Assembly (NCBI RefSeq): GCF_019977275.1
Contig: NZ_AP024650.1
Location: 868,001 to 932,000, forward strand
Source: Arthrobacter sp. StoSoilB19
GTDB taxonomy: Bacteria; Actinomycetota; Actinomycetes; Actinomycetales; Micrococcaceae
Reading direction: 5' to 3'
Length of the DNA: 64,000 bases
Each line of letters begins with the position of its first letter. The stretch's first letter is position 1. Both the position numbers and the translations under genes were made by a program. Of the stretch, positions 1 to 7,803 are shown in pieces. The notes under the pieces were generated by a model. It saw only the letters and a program-made list of their open reading frames with translations, was not told the DNA's origin and ran no database searches.

Positions 1-542
1 TCCCGCACCAGCGCTCCGCCACCGACCCCAAGGAACTGGCCGAGGAACGACGCCTGGCGTACGTGGGACTGACCCGTGCCCGCAAGCGGCTCTACGTGAC
101 CCGGTCCGAGGTGCGCAGCATGTGGGGCCAGAGCCAGTACAACCCCGCCAGCCAGTTCCTCGAGGAAATCCCGGCGGAGCTCCTGGAATGGAAGCGTGAA
201 GGAACCAGCAGGCAGGCCGGCGGCTGGGGCGGCGGTTCCATCGGGTCCGGCCGCTACAGCGGGTCCTTCTGGGGCGCCGGCACTGCCCGTGGCGCGGCAG
301 CGGACTCCTCGGCGGGATTCAACGCCGACGTTCCGGCGTTCATCGCCAAGAACCGGGTGCAGCCGCAAAAGGAAATCATCGCCGTCAGCGTGGGAGACAA
401 GGTCAACCACACCAGCTTCGGCAACGGCACGGTCCTGGCGCTTGAAGGAGTGGGGGACAAGACCGTGGCCAAGGTGAAGTTCGACGTCGGCGAGAAGCGC
501 CTGTTGCTGCGGTACGCGCCGCTGACCAAGCTCGACGCCTAA
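1..542 (+). CDS. pcrA: ATP-dependent DNA helicase PcrA/UvrD, C-terminal part (5' end outside window)
   Basis: The frame is open from the left edge, so only the C-terminus is seen. It carries superfamily 1 helicase motif VI (LAYVGLTRARKRLYVT, bases 54-101), with the Arg residues that contact ATP. A Gly/Ser-rich linker follows. The last 50 or so residues (VGDKVNHTSFGNGTVLALEG onward) form the small Tudor-like domain typical of PcrA, which in this family binds RNA polymerase. PcrA unwinds DNA in nucleotide-excision repair and at stalled replication or transcription complexes. The order pcrA-lipoprotein-sucCD fits an actinobacterial chromosome. The GTG at 63 lies inside motif VI and is not a real start. 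Confidence 0.93.
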   Translation, partial: PHQRSATDPKELAEERRLAYVGLTRARKRLYVTRSEVRSMWGQSQYNPASQFLEEIPAELLEWKREGTSRQAGGWGGGSIGSGRYSGSFWGAGTARGAAADSSAGFNADVPAFIAKNRVQPQKEIIAVSVGDKVNHTSFGNGTVLALEGVGDKTVAKVKFDVGEKRLLLRYAPLTKLDA

Positions 543-558
543 GCCGCCCCCGGCCGGG

Positions 559-574
559 CATAATGGAGCCCATG
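559..574 (+). promoter_or_regulatory. Candidate -10 box giving a leaderless start
   Basis: CATAAT at 559-564 lies 7 bases before the second in-frame ATG at 572. A transcript starting there would begin at or next to that ATG, which is a leaderless arrangement common in actinobacteria. No convincing -35 box and no ribosome-binding site precede either ATG. This favours 572 over 563 as the start but does not prove it. Confidence 0.3.
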
Positions 575-1279
575 CGACGGAATGTCTGGGGGATGCTCGC
601 CGCCCTTCTCCTCCTCATTGCTGTCACCGCCACGGGATGCAGCGTGACCACCAAGGACCCCTCCTACGTTCCACCGGCCCCGCTGCCGCCCATGGAACAA
701 CTGGAAAAGGCGCCCTTGGCCGACGCCAAGACATACTCCAGCGGTGGCGACGTCCTCTCCTTCATCACCGCGGACCGCACCATCGCCTGTTCATTGACGT
801 CCGCGCGCGGGGACCACGTGAACCTGCCGTACCAGCAGAACCGCTACGGCGACGCTGCCAACAACAAGCTGCCCATTGTCCCGGTGGCCCACTGCGAGCT
901 GGCCACCTATCAGCCTCCACAACCCGGGGACGTTAGGGATGACTGCGCCGGAACCCACCTGGGCTACCTGGGCGGCGTGGCTCTGCTGGCCCCGGACAGT
1001 GCACGCTACGGCGAATGCCGCTCCGGCGTCACGTCGATGGAAGCGGCCTACGGACCCAAGGGGACCAAGGCCGGCCCGCTGGCCCAGCTGCCTGTGCTTG
1101 CGGACGGTCAGAACCTCGAACGGAACGGGCTGCGCTGTTCCGCCTACAACGGCGGCGTGGCGTGCGGAAACGTCTCCGCCGGCGTCGGATTCTTCATCTC
1201 CCCCGAACGTTACGAACTGGTCCCGGGCCCCGCCAAAAGCAGTGCATCCCCGCAGGCAGAGGGCCCAAAAACCCCGTAA
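563..1279 (+). CDS. Predicted lipoprotein of unknown function
   Basis: A 238-residue protein (235 if it starts at the ATG at 572) with an Arg-containing N-terminus, a hydrophobic stretch (LLLLIAVTATGC) and a lipobox ending at Cys, so it should be exported and lipid-anchored on the outer face of the membrane. The mature part has several further Cys residues (CSLT, HCEL, DDCAG, GECRSG, RCSAY, ACGN), which suggests disulfide bonds. I do not recognise a named enzyme family. It sits 20 bases after pcrA and 225 bases before sucC. A weak AAAAACC/GGTTTTT hairpin overlaps its stop codon (1267-1292). Confidence 0.8.
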   Translation: MEPMRRNVWGMLAALLLLIAVTATGCSVTTKDPSYVPPAPLPPMEQLEKAPLADAKTYSSGGDVLSFITADRTIACSLTSARGDHVNLPYQQNRYGDAANNKLPIVPVAHCELATYQPPQPGDVRDDCAGTHLGYLGGVALLAPDSARYGECRSGVTSMEAAYGPKGTKAGPLAQLPVLADGQNLERNGLRCSAYNGGVACGNVSAGVGFFISPERYELVPGPAKSSASPQAEGPKTP

Positions 1280-1504
1280 ATCCGCGGTTTTTCTACGCTC
1301 CATAGAATAGTGTGCTTACTCACATAAGAGGTAGTCTGGGACGGCCCGGTCCCTCCAAAGGACTAGAGTTCCCCATGGAGCATTACGCCGCGTGGCTCGT
1401 TTCCAGACAGGCCGCCGGTGCGTGCAATCCGCAGCCCGGTCATCGTCTTTTCGGATGGTGTCCGACTGTACAGAAACTACTTCGACGTAGAAGGACACTA
1501 AACC

Positions 1505-2674
1505 GTGGACCTGTTTGAATACCAGGCGCGCGATATGTTCGAGGCGCACGGTGTACCCGTGCTTGCCGGCATCGTGGCGTACACCCCAGAAGAAGCAAAG
1601 GCAGCCGCCGAGAAGATCGGCGGCGTAACCGTTGTCAAGGCACAGGTCAAGGTAGGCGGCCGCGGCAAGGCCGGCGGCGTCAAGGTGGCAAAGTCCGCCG
1701 ACGAAGCGTTTGAGCACGCCACCAACATCCTGGGCATGGACATCAAGGGCCACACCGTTAACAAGGTGATGATTGCCCAGGGTGCGGACATCGCCGAGGA
1801 ATACTACTTCTCCGTCCTGCTGGACCGGGCCAACCGCAACTACCTGGCCATGTGCTCGGTTGAGGGCGGCATGGAAATCGAACAGCTCGCCGTCGAACGC
1901 CCCGAAGCGCTGGCCAAGATTGCCATCGACCCCGCCGTGGGCATCGACCAGGCCAAGGCGGACGAGATCGTCGCAGCTGCAGGCTTCGCCGAGGAACTCC
2001 GCGGCCAGGTGGCCGGCGTCATCCTGAAGCTCTGGGACGTCTTCAAGAAGGAAGACGCCACCCTGGTGGAGGTCAACCCGCTGGTCAAGACCGGCAACGG
2101 TGACATCCTGGCCCTCGATGGCAAGGTTTCCCTCGACGAGAACGCCGACTTCCGCCACCCGAAGCACGCGCAGCTCGAGGACAAGGACGCAGCGGACCCG
2201 CTTGAGGCCAAGGCAAAGGCGCAGGACCTCAACTACGTCAAGCTCGACGGCGAAGTAGGCATCATCGGCAACGGCGCCGGCCTGGTCATGTCCACCCTCG
2301 ACGTCGTGGCCTACGCCGGCGAGAACCACGGCAACGTCAAGCCCGCCAACTTCCTGGACATCGGCGGCGGAGCCTCCGCAGAGGTCATGGCCGCAGGCCT
2401 GGACGTCATCCTGGGTGACGAGCAGGTCAAGTCCGTGTTCGTCAACGTCTTCGGTGGCATCACCGCGTGCGACGCCGTCGCCAAGGGCATCGTTGGCGCG
2501 CTGGCCGAGCTGGGCCACTCCGCCAACAAGCCGCTGGTAGTCCGCCTTGACGGCAACAACGTCGAGGAAGGCCGCCGCATCCTCACCGAGGCCAACCACC
2601 CGCTGGTAACCCTGGCCGCCACCATGGACGAGGGCGCCGACAAGGCCGCCGAGCTCGCCAACGCAGCTAAGTAA
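1505..2674 (+). CDS. sucC: Succinyl-CoA synthetase (ADP-forming), beta subunit
   Basis: With SucD it interconverts succinyl-CoA + ADP + Pi and succinate + ATP + CoA in the TCA cycle. The 389-residue length is standard. The N-terminal ATP-grasp domain begins [18 protein letters not shown], includes the conserved [16 protein letters not shown] segment, and has EVNPLV for metal/nucleotide binding near residue 200. The C-terminal ligase domain contains NFLDIGGGA and [12 protein letters not shown]. The start is a GTG with AGAAGGA 7-14 bases upstream. It forms an operon with sucD (11-base gap). The 225-base upstream gap has no clear promoter, though CTGTACAG (1467-1474) is a small perfect palindrome. 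Confidence 0.97.
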   Translation: MDLFEYQARDMFEAHGVPVLAGIVAYTPEEAKAAAEKIGGVTVVKAQVKVGGRGKAGGVKVAKSADEAFEHATNILGMDIKGHTVNKVMIAQGADIAEEYYFSVLLDRANRNYLAMCSVEGGMEIEQLAVERPEALAKIAIDPAVGIDQAKADEIVAAAGFAEELRGQVAGVILKLWDVFKKEDATLVEVNPLVKTGNGDILALDGKVSLDENADFRHPKHAQLEDKDAADPLEAKAKAQDLNYVKLDGEVGIIGNGAGLVMSTLDVVAYAGENHGNVKPANFLDIGGGASAEVMAAGLDVILGDEQVKSVFVNVFGGITACDAVAKGIVGALAELGHSANKPLVVRLDGNNVEEGRRILTEANHPLVTLAATMDEGADKAAELANAAK

Positions 2675-2685
2675 AGGGACGCACC

Positions 2686-3588
2686 ATGTCTATCTATCTG
2701 AACAAGGACTCCAAGGTCATCGTCCAGGGCATCACCGGCGGCGAAGGCACCAAGCACACCGCGCTGATGCTTAAGGCGGGCACCAACATCGTCGGCGGCG
2801 TCAACGCCCGCAAGGCCGGCACCACGGTCCTGCACGGCGACAAGGAAATCAACGTCTACGGCACCGTCAAGGAAGCCATGGCGGAAACCGGCGCCGACGT
2901 CTCCATCGTCTTCGTGCCGCCGGCATTCACCAAGAACGCCGTTGTGGAAGCCATCGAGGCCGGCATCGGCCTGGTCGTGGTCATCACCGAAGGCGTCCCC
3001 GTCCAGGACTCCGCCGAATTCTGGGCCCTGGCCCAGTCCAAGGTGGATGCCGACGGCAACCAGGTCACCCGCATCATCGGCCCGAACTGCCCCGGCATCA
3101 TCACCCCCGGCGAAGCGCTGGTTGGCATCACCCCGGCCAACATCACCGGCAAGGGCCCCATCGGCCTGGTTTCCAAGTCGGGTACCCTGACCTACCAGAT
3201 GATGTACGAACTGCGCGACCTGGGCTTCTCCACCGCCATCGGCATCGGCGGCGACCCCATCATCGGCACCACGCACATCGACGCCCTGGCCGCGTTCGAG
3301 GCTGACCCCGAGACCAAGGCCATCGTGATGATCGGCGAAATCGGCGGCGACGCCGAAGAGCGTGCAGCCGACTTCATCAAGGCCAACGTCACCAAGCCGG
3401 TCGTCGGCTATGTGGCCGGCTTCACCGCGCCCGAAGGCAAGACCATGGGCCACGCAGGTGCCATCGTCTCCGGTTCCGCCGGTACCGCCCAGGCCAAGAA
3501 GGAAGCCCTCGAGGCCGCCGGTGTCAAGGTCGGCAAGACGCCGTCCGAGACAGCCAAGCTGCTCCGTGAGGTCTACGCAGCCCTCTAG
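2686..3588 (+). CDS. sucD: Succinyl-CoA synthetase (ADP-forming), alpha subunit
   Basis: This 300-residue partner of SucC binds CoA through its N-terminal Rossmann domain ([15 protein letters not shown]) and carries the phosphorylated histidine in [13 protein letters not shown], His at about residue 256. [21 protein letters not shown] and the SKSGTLTYQ motif are all as expected. It starts at ATG with GGGACG nearby, 11 bases after sucC, and is followed by a long hairpin terminator, so sucCD looks like a complete two-gene unit. Confidence 0.97.
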   Translation: MSIYLNKDSKVIVQGITGGEGTKHTALMLKAGTNIVGGVNARKAGTTVLHGDKEINVYGTVKEAMAETGADVSIVFVPPAFTKNAVVEAIEAGIGLVVVITEGVPVQDSAEFWALAQSKVDADGNQVTRIIGPNCPGIITPGEALVGITPANITGKGPIGLVSKSGTLTYQMMYELRDLGFSTAIGIGGDPIIGTTHIDALAAFEADPETKAIVMIGEIGGDAEERAADFIKANVTKPVVGYVAGFTAPEGKTMGHAGAIVSGSAGTAQAKKEALEAAGVKVGKTPSETAKLLREVYAAL

Positions 3589-3599
3589 CAGTCCTGCAC

Positions 3600-3660
3600 A
3601 ACGCGGGGCCACCCGGCCCGGTTCCCCTTTGGGGGCCGGCAGGGCGGCCCCGCGTTTGCT
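3600..3660 (+). terminator. Hairpin terminator after sucCD
   Basis: AACGCGGGGCC at 3600-3610 pairs with GGCCCCGCGTT at 3646-3656. A second GC-rich hairpin lies inside the loop, and the right arm runs into TTTGCTGTTTAA. It separates sucCD from the catabolic region downstream. Confidence 0.75.
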
Positions 3661-3779
3661 GTTTAACCCACCTGACTGTTTGACGCACGACGACGGCGGG
3701 CAGCGCGCGCCCGAGTGCGTCGAGTAATGTTGAGGAAGGAAAATCAGGGCGCCTTGCGCGCGCAGGCAGGGGATGACGG

Positions 3780-4511
3780 ATGGCAGAGAAGCGACCGACC
3801 CTGGTCGACGCCGTCGTCGACAAGGTCCTTGAGCACATCCTCAGCGGAGAGATCAAGGCCGACGACGCCCTGCCGCCTGAAGCGGATATCGCCAAGGAGT
3901 CCGGTGTCAGCAGGCTGACGGCCCGCGAGGCCATGAAGGTATTGAAAGCGCAGGACGTGGTGTACGTCCGGCGCGGCCTGGGCACCTTCGTCAACCCGCC
4001 CGAGCGCTGGACCGGACTGGACGCCATCATGCGCGCAGCCTCCAGGGGAGTGGCCTCGGACCAGGTGGCACTCCGTTTGCTCGAGGTCCGCCGCATGGTG
4101 GAGACCGGCGCGGCCGAACTCGCTGCCTCCCGGCACCGGCCGGCTGACCTCGCCGCGCTGCAGGACAGCGTGGAGCAGATGGAAGCGGCCCACCATGCCG
4201 GCGACGTGGACGCGCTGACCGTGGCAGACATCGCCTTCCACGACACCGTTCTGCGCGCGTCCGGCAACCCGTTCGTGCCGGCCCTGCTGGGCCAGCTGTC
4301 CACCCTGCTCTACGCCATGCGGCGCGAAACCTCGGCGTTCCCCGACGTGCAGCGGCACGCCATCCACCACCACAAGATGGTCCTGGCCGCCATCGCCGCC
4401 GGAGACCCGGCCACCGCCCGCTCCACCATGGATGCACATATCACCCAGACTTTCGAGGATTACGAGCACTACCTTGCCGTGTCCAGCCGTAGCGGAGCCG
4501 CGGCCCGCTAG
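3780..4511 (+). CDS. GntR-family transcriptional regulator, FadR/FCD type
   Basis: The 243-residue protein has an N-terminal winged helix (LSGEIKADDALPPEADIAKE, SRLTAREAMKVLKAQDVV, RRGLGTFV) and a C-terminal all-helical FCD ligand domain. The FCD domain carries metal-type residues D/H in ADIAFHDTVLRASGN and H in HHHKMVLAAI. FCD regulators usually bind small organic acids or sugar acids and repress neighbouring catabolic genes. The start ATG has GGCAGGGG upstream. The next gene is an ACS transporter with a perfect palindrome just after its predicted transcription start, so local control of that transporter and SDR is the likely role. Confidence 0.9.
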   Translation: MAEKRPTLVDAVVDKVLEHILSGEIKADDALPPEADIAKESGVSRLTAREAMKVLKAQDVVYVRRGLGTFVNPPERWTGLDAIMRAASRGVASDQVALRLLEVRRMVETGAAELAASRHRPADLAALQDSVEQMEAAHHAGDVDALTVADIAFHDTVLRASGNPFVPALLGQLSTLLYAMRRETSAFPDVQRHAIHHHKMVLAAIAAGDPATARSTMDAHITQTFEDYEHYLAVSSRSGAAAR

Positions 4512-4585
4512 CCGCCTGTCCGGGCCCGTCCCATCGGGGTATTCCCTGTCAGCGGCATCCCCACCAGGCCGCGTCCGCAGCCGTG

Positions 4586-4614
4586 TTGACGCTCCCGTCC
4601 CCTGTGATTAGAAT
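4586..4614 (+). promoter_or_regulatory. Sigma-A type promoter of the 4.7-6.9 kb operon
   Basis: TTGACG (4586-4591) and TAGAAT (4609-4614) are separated by exactly 17 bases, a near-consensus housekeeping promoter. Transcription should begin near 4621. It stands 75 bases after the GntR gene and drives the leader peptide, MFS and SDR genes. Confidence 0.75.
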
Positions 4615-4625
4615 CTCATACAGAC

Positions 4626-4639
4626 ATCAGACATCTGAT
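4626..4639 (+). promoter_or_regulatory. Palindromic operator just after the predicted +1
   Basis: ATCAGACATCTGAT is a perfect 6-2-6 inverted repeat about 5 bases downstream of the predicted start site. Its size and AT-rich half-sites suit a GntR/FadR-type dimer. The flanking gene at 3780 encodes such a regulator, so it is the obvious candidate. Binding here would block transcription. Confidence 0.65.
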
Positions 4640-4677
4640 ATCGCCCCCAAAAAATGCCGCCAGCCAAAGGAGTCGTC

Positions 4678-4734
4678 ATGCGCGCGCATTCCCTTTTCGA
4701 GGGTCCCCACACCACCCTGGGAGGCCTGCGATGA
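4678..4734 (+). CDS. Possible 18-residue leader peptide
   Basis: An ATG at 4678 follows a strong ribosome-binding site (AAAGGAG, 4666-4672) and encodes MRAHSLFEGPHTTLGGLR. Its TGA overlaps the ATG of the transporter as ATGA. It lies on the 5' leader made from the promoter at 4586. It may couple translation to the MFS gene or sense something, or it may be the relic of an older start. The MFS gene also has its own GGGAGG site, so coupling is not required. Confidence 0.4.
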   Translation: MRAHSLFEGPHTTLGGLR

Positions 4735-6080
4735 CCTCCCGTGCTGCTGCCCCCGCTCTCAGCGAGTTGGGCGAGACCACCCTCCGCAAGGTTCGTCGGA
4801 GGCTCATGCCCCTGATCGTCCTCCTGTACTTCATTGCCTACCTGGACCGGAACAACGTTGGTTTCGCCAAGCTCGGCATGCAGGGGGACATCGGACTGAC
4901 CGAGGCCGCCTACGGCCTGGGCGCCGGCATCTTCTTCCTCGGCTACGCACTGCTCGAGATCCCGTCGAACGGCGGCATGTACCGCTATGGCGCCCGCAAG
5001 TGGATCGCCCGCATCCTCATCAGCTGGGGCATCTTTGCCACCGCCATGTTCCTGGTGAACGGTGAAGCGACGTTCTACATCATCCGCTTCCTCCTCGGAG
5101 CCGCCGAGGCAGGCTTCTTCCCGGCCATCCTCTTCTACCTGACCCTGTGGTTCCCCGCGGCGCAGCGCGTGACGGTGCTGGGCATCTTCATCCTGGCCCA
5201 GCCCATCTCCAACGCCCTCGGCGCCCCGGTGTCCGGCATGCTCCTGAACCTGGAGGGCGTGGCAGGCCTGCACGGCTGGCAGTGGCTCTACATCCTGGAA
5301 GGCATTCCCGCCATCCTGTTGGGCATCATCACCCCCTTCGTCATGACGGACCGGCCCGAACACGCCAAGTGGCTCAAGCCGGAAGAGCGTGAGTGGCTCT
5401 CCAACACCATGAGCGCCGAACTGGCCCACAAGCAGAAGTCCGGCAACCACAACTTCCTTGCCGGATTGAAGGACCCCCGCACCATCGCATACTCGGCCCT
5501 GTACTTCGGCCTGGTATGCGGCATCTACGGCCTGGGCCTCTGGCTGCCCACCATCGTCAAGGCGCTGGGCAAGTTCGACTCGACCCAGGTGGGCTTCATC
5601 GTCTTTATCCCGTACGCCATCGCTGCCGTCTTCGTCTACTTCTGGAGCAAGCGCTCAGACCGCACCGGCAACCGGGTATGGCATGCCAGCATGAGCATGG
5701 TGCTCGCCGCCGTCGGCCTCCTGGGCGCTGGCTACCTGCTGCCGGTCAATGCCGTGCTCGCCATGGTGTTCCTGACCCTCGCGGCCATGGGCATCTACTC
5801 CGCCATCGCGCCGTTCCTTGCCATGCCCTCCGCAGCCCTCACCGGTGCTGCAGCCGCCGCCGGCCTCGCCATGGTCAACTCCCTTGGCAACCTGGGCGGC
5901 TTCGTGGCGCCCTACATCGTGGGCATCCTCAAGGACGCCACCGGAAACAGCCAGAGCGGGCTGGTCTTCCTGGCCGCCTGCCTCGCCGTGACCGCCGCCG
6001 CCACCTACCTTTACGCACGCAAGCGGCCGGAGGGTGTCTCCGCCCCCGGGGTCACAGTTCCTGCCGCCGAAACCCACTAG
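4731..6080 (+). CDS. MFS transporter, anion:cation symporter (ACS) family
   Basis: The 449-residue protein has 12 predicted membrane segments. It has the ACS-family landmarks LDRNNVGFAKLGM after segment 1, GAGIFFLGYALLEIPSN, RFLLGAAEAGFFPAILFYL and the YAARKRPEG-like C-terminal tail. ACS carriers import organic anions such as galactonate, glucarate, tartrate or phthalate with protons, so an acidic substrate is likely. Its own GGGAGG sits 6 bases before the ATG. It is the first large gene of a two-gene operon with the SDR downstream. It is clearly paralogous to the transporter at 12912. Confidence 0.92.
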   Translation: MTSRAAAPALSELGETTLRKVRRRLMPLIVLLYFIAYLDRNNVGFAKLGMQGDIGLTEAAYGLGAGIFFLGYALLEIPSNGGMYRYGARKWIARILISWGIFATAMFLVNGEATFYIIRFLLGAAEAGFFPAILFYLTLWFPAAQRVTVLGIFILAQPISNALGAPVSGMLLNLEGVAGLHGWQWLYILEGIPAILLGIITPFVMTDRPEHAKWLKPEEREWLSNTMSAELAHKQKSGNHNFLAGLKDPRTIAYSALYFGLVCGIYGLGLWLPTIVKALGKFDSTQVGFIVFIPYAIAAVFVYFWSKRSDRTGNRVWHASMSMVLAAVGLLGAGYLLPVNAVLAMVFLTLAAMGIYSAIAPFLAMPSAALTGAAAAAGLAMVNSLGNLGGFVAPYIVGILKDATGNSQSGLVFLAACLAVTAAATYLYARKRPEGVSAPGVTVPAAETH

Positions 6081-6089
6081 GACGCATCA

Positions 6090-6866
6090 ATGACTACACA
6101 GCACACCTTCCCCGCAGAGCGCACCGCTGTCCTCACCGGGGCAGCATCTGCCCGCGGCATTGGCCGGGCAACCGCTGACCGGCTGGCCAGCGAGGGCTGG
6201 TCCATCGCCATCCTGGACATCAATGCCGAAGACGCGAAGGCCGCGGCTGCCGAAATCGGCTCCAGCCGTGCCGTCAAGGCCATCGGCGTGGGCGCCGACG
6301 TCTCCGACGAGGCATCGGTTGACCGCGCCATCACGGAAATTGAGGAGGCGCTTCCGCCCATCGTCGGACTGGTCAACCTGGCCGGAATCAGCTCACCCAC
6401 CCCCTTCATGGAGACCACGGTGGCGGAATGGGACAAGGTCTTCGCCATCAACATGCGCGGCACCTTCCTTGTTTCCCAGCGGGTCCTCAGGGGCATGATC
6501 GAGCGCGAACTCGGGAGGATCGTCAGTATCTCCTCCATCTCGGCCCAGCGTGGCGGCGGCACCTACTCCAAGGTGGCCTACAGCGCCTCGAAAGCCGGCA
6601 TCCTCGGTTTCACCCGTGCGCTGGCCCGTGAAGTGGGTGAACACAACATCACCGTGAACGCCATCGCCCCCGGTCCGATCGACACTGACATCATGGGCGG
6701 AACGTTGACGGACGAGCGCAAGGCCCAGATGTCCGAGGGCATCATGATGGGTCGGGTGGGAACCCGGGAGGAAGTGGCGGCGCTGATCGCATTCCTGCTC
6801 AGCGAGGACGCCGGCTACATTACTGCCGCCACCTACGACATCAACGGCGGCCTGCAGGTTTCCTGA
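6090..6866 (+). CDS. SDR-family NAD(P)-dependent oxidoreductase
   Basis: Classical short-chain dehydrogenase, 258 residues. It has the cofactor motif TGAASARGIGRATA near residue 16, NLAGISS for the NNAG motif, Ser in ISSISAQRGGG, and the YSASKAG Tyr-Lys pair. The end (TAATYDINGGLQVS) is typical. It probably interconverts an alcohol and a ketone on the sugar or sugar acid imported by the adjacent carrier. D-threitol dehydrogenase of mycobacteria is also an SDR, which fits but is not proof. It is a close paralogue of the SDR at 12043, with the same motif variants. It starts 9 bases after the MFS stop. Confidence 0.9.
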   Translation: MTTQHTFPAERTAVLTGAASARGIGRATADRLASEGWSIAILDINAEDAKAAAAEIGSSRAVKAIGVGADVSDEASVDRAITEIEEALPPIVGLVNLAGISSPTPFMETTVAEWDKVFAINMRGTFLVSQRVLRGMIERELGRIVSISSISAQRGGGTYSKVAYSASKAGILGFTRALAREVGEHNITVNAIAPGPIDTDIMGGTLTDERKAQMSEGIMMGRVGTREEVAALIAFLLSEDAGYITAATYDINGGLQVS

Positions 6867-6966
6867 CCACCGGTTTCCGCTGGTGCAGTGCTGCCTGCCG
6901 GCCGTACGGCACCAGCGGGACGTGTCCGGGGACACCCCATCCCACGCGCTCCCGCACATTTTCCGG

Positions 6967-6974
6967 CTATAGGA
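6967..6974 (+). promoter_or_regulatory. Candidate operator and -10 region of the second GntR gene
   Basis: CTATAGGA precedes the GntR ATG at 6982 by 7 bases and is repeated inside the perfect palindrome TCCTATAGGA at 7768-7777 in the next promoter. TATAGG could also act as a -10 box, giving a leaderless or very short leader. The shared word suggests that this regulator binds both sites, including its own promoter. Confidence 0.45.
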
Positions 6975-6981
6975 TTTCTAC

Positions 6982-7671
6982 ATGGCAACCAAGAACCAGG
7001 CCTCCGGCGGCGTGAGCAGGCAGGTCCTCGCCGACCACGTTTACGAAGCGCTTCTTGTTGCCCTGATGGACGGCCGGCTGGAGGCGGGAACCCCGGTCAG
7101 CATCGACGGGATGGCCAGGGAGCTGGACGTTTCCCCGACGCCGGTGCGCGAAGCGCTCGCCCGGCTGGAAGCGACCGGGATGGTGCGGAGGATGGCCCTG
7201 CGCGGCTACCGCGTGGCACCGCTGTTCTCCCCGGAAGAACTGGCCGACCTGATGGACGCCCGCCTGGTGATCGAACCGGCCAATGCCTTCATGGCCTGCA
7301 AGCATGCTGACCCGGAACTGACCGGGCAGCTGGAGCAGGCCATCGAGGACCTCAAGGCAGCCCCGCGCGGTCCATCCTTCACGGAGTTCCGCGCCTACTG
7401 GGAAGCCGATGAACGGTTCCACCGGCTCATCGCCGAGTCCGCTGACAACCAGTTCCTGCTGTCCGCATATAACGCCCTGGGCGGGCAGGTGCAGCGCTTC
7501 CGCTTCTTTGGCGGCCTGGGCGTGACCGATGCCGACTACGCCATTGCCGAGCACACCGAGATCCTCAAAGCCTTCGAGACCGGCGACGCCGATCTTGCCC
7601 GGCAGAAAATGATCGACCACATCGAAGGCGTCAAGCAGCGCTCGCAGCACGACAGCGAAGTGCGCAGCTAG
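6982..7671 (+). CDS. GntR-family transcriptional regulator, FCD type (VanR-like)
   Basis: The 229-residue protein has a winged helix (LADHVYEALLVALMDGRLEA, VSPTPVREALARLEATGMV, RGYRVAP) and an FCD effector domain with the D/H metal residues (YWEADERFHRLIAESADN, AEHTEILKAFETGD). It starts at the ATG at 6982. It lies between two catabolic operons, directly upstream of the TIM-barrel/kinase/isomerase operon. The operator-like CTATAGGA is found before its own start and in the next promoter, so autoregulation plus control of 7804-15101 is inferred. Confidence 0.88.
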   Translation: MATKNQASGGVSRQVLADHVYEALLVALMDGRLEAGTPVSIDGMARELDVSPTPVREALARLEATGMVRRMALRGYRVAPLFSPEELADLMDARLVIEPANAFMACKHADPELTGQLEQAIEDLKAAPRGPSFTEFRAYWEADERFHRLIAESADNQFLLSAYNALGGQVQRFRFFGGLGVTDADYAIAEHTEILKAFETGDADLARQKMIDHIEGVKQRSQHDSEVRS

Positions 7672-7735
7672 CACGCACGCCCATGGGCCCAATATGGCCC
7701 GACTTTTTCACCAACCTCCGCCCGGGAGGAACAGA

Positions 7736-7777
7736 GAGGCCCTTGACAGGGCCTCGAATAGCGTAGATCCTATAGGA
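7736..7777 (+). promoter_or_regulatory. Promoter with two nested palindromes for the 7.8-15.1 kb operon
   Basis: The -35 box TTGACA (7743-7748) sits exactly between inverted arms GAGGCCC (7736-7742) and GGGCCTC (7749-7755). A -10 candidate GATCCT (7766-7771) follows at 17-base spacing and is overlapped by the perfect palindrome TCCTATAGGA (7768-7777), whose core also occurs upstream of the GntR gene. Two proteins, or one in two modes, could therefore gate this promoter. An alternative reading of the first palindrome is a terminator hairpin for the GntR gene. Confidence 0.6.
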
Positions 7778-7803
7778 AATGCGATTCTAAATTTGGAGTG
7801 ACA

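Noticed and set aside
1312..1518. A 68-codon frame in the sucC leader as a small gene
   Set aside because: No ribosome-binding site at its start, and it runs into the sucC start. It is more likely untranslated leader.
1316..2599. A 427-codon minus-strand open frame over sucC
   Set aside because: Antisense shadow of a conserved gene with mirror codon bias.
3682..3721. GACGCAC/GTGCGTC inverted repeat upstream of the first GntR gene as an operator
   Set aside because: The arms are 7 bases with a 26-base GC-rich spacer and do not overlap a recognisable promoter. The signal is too weak to call.
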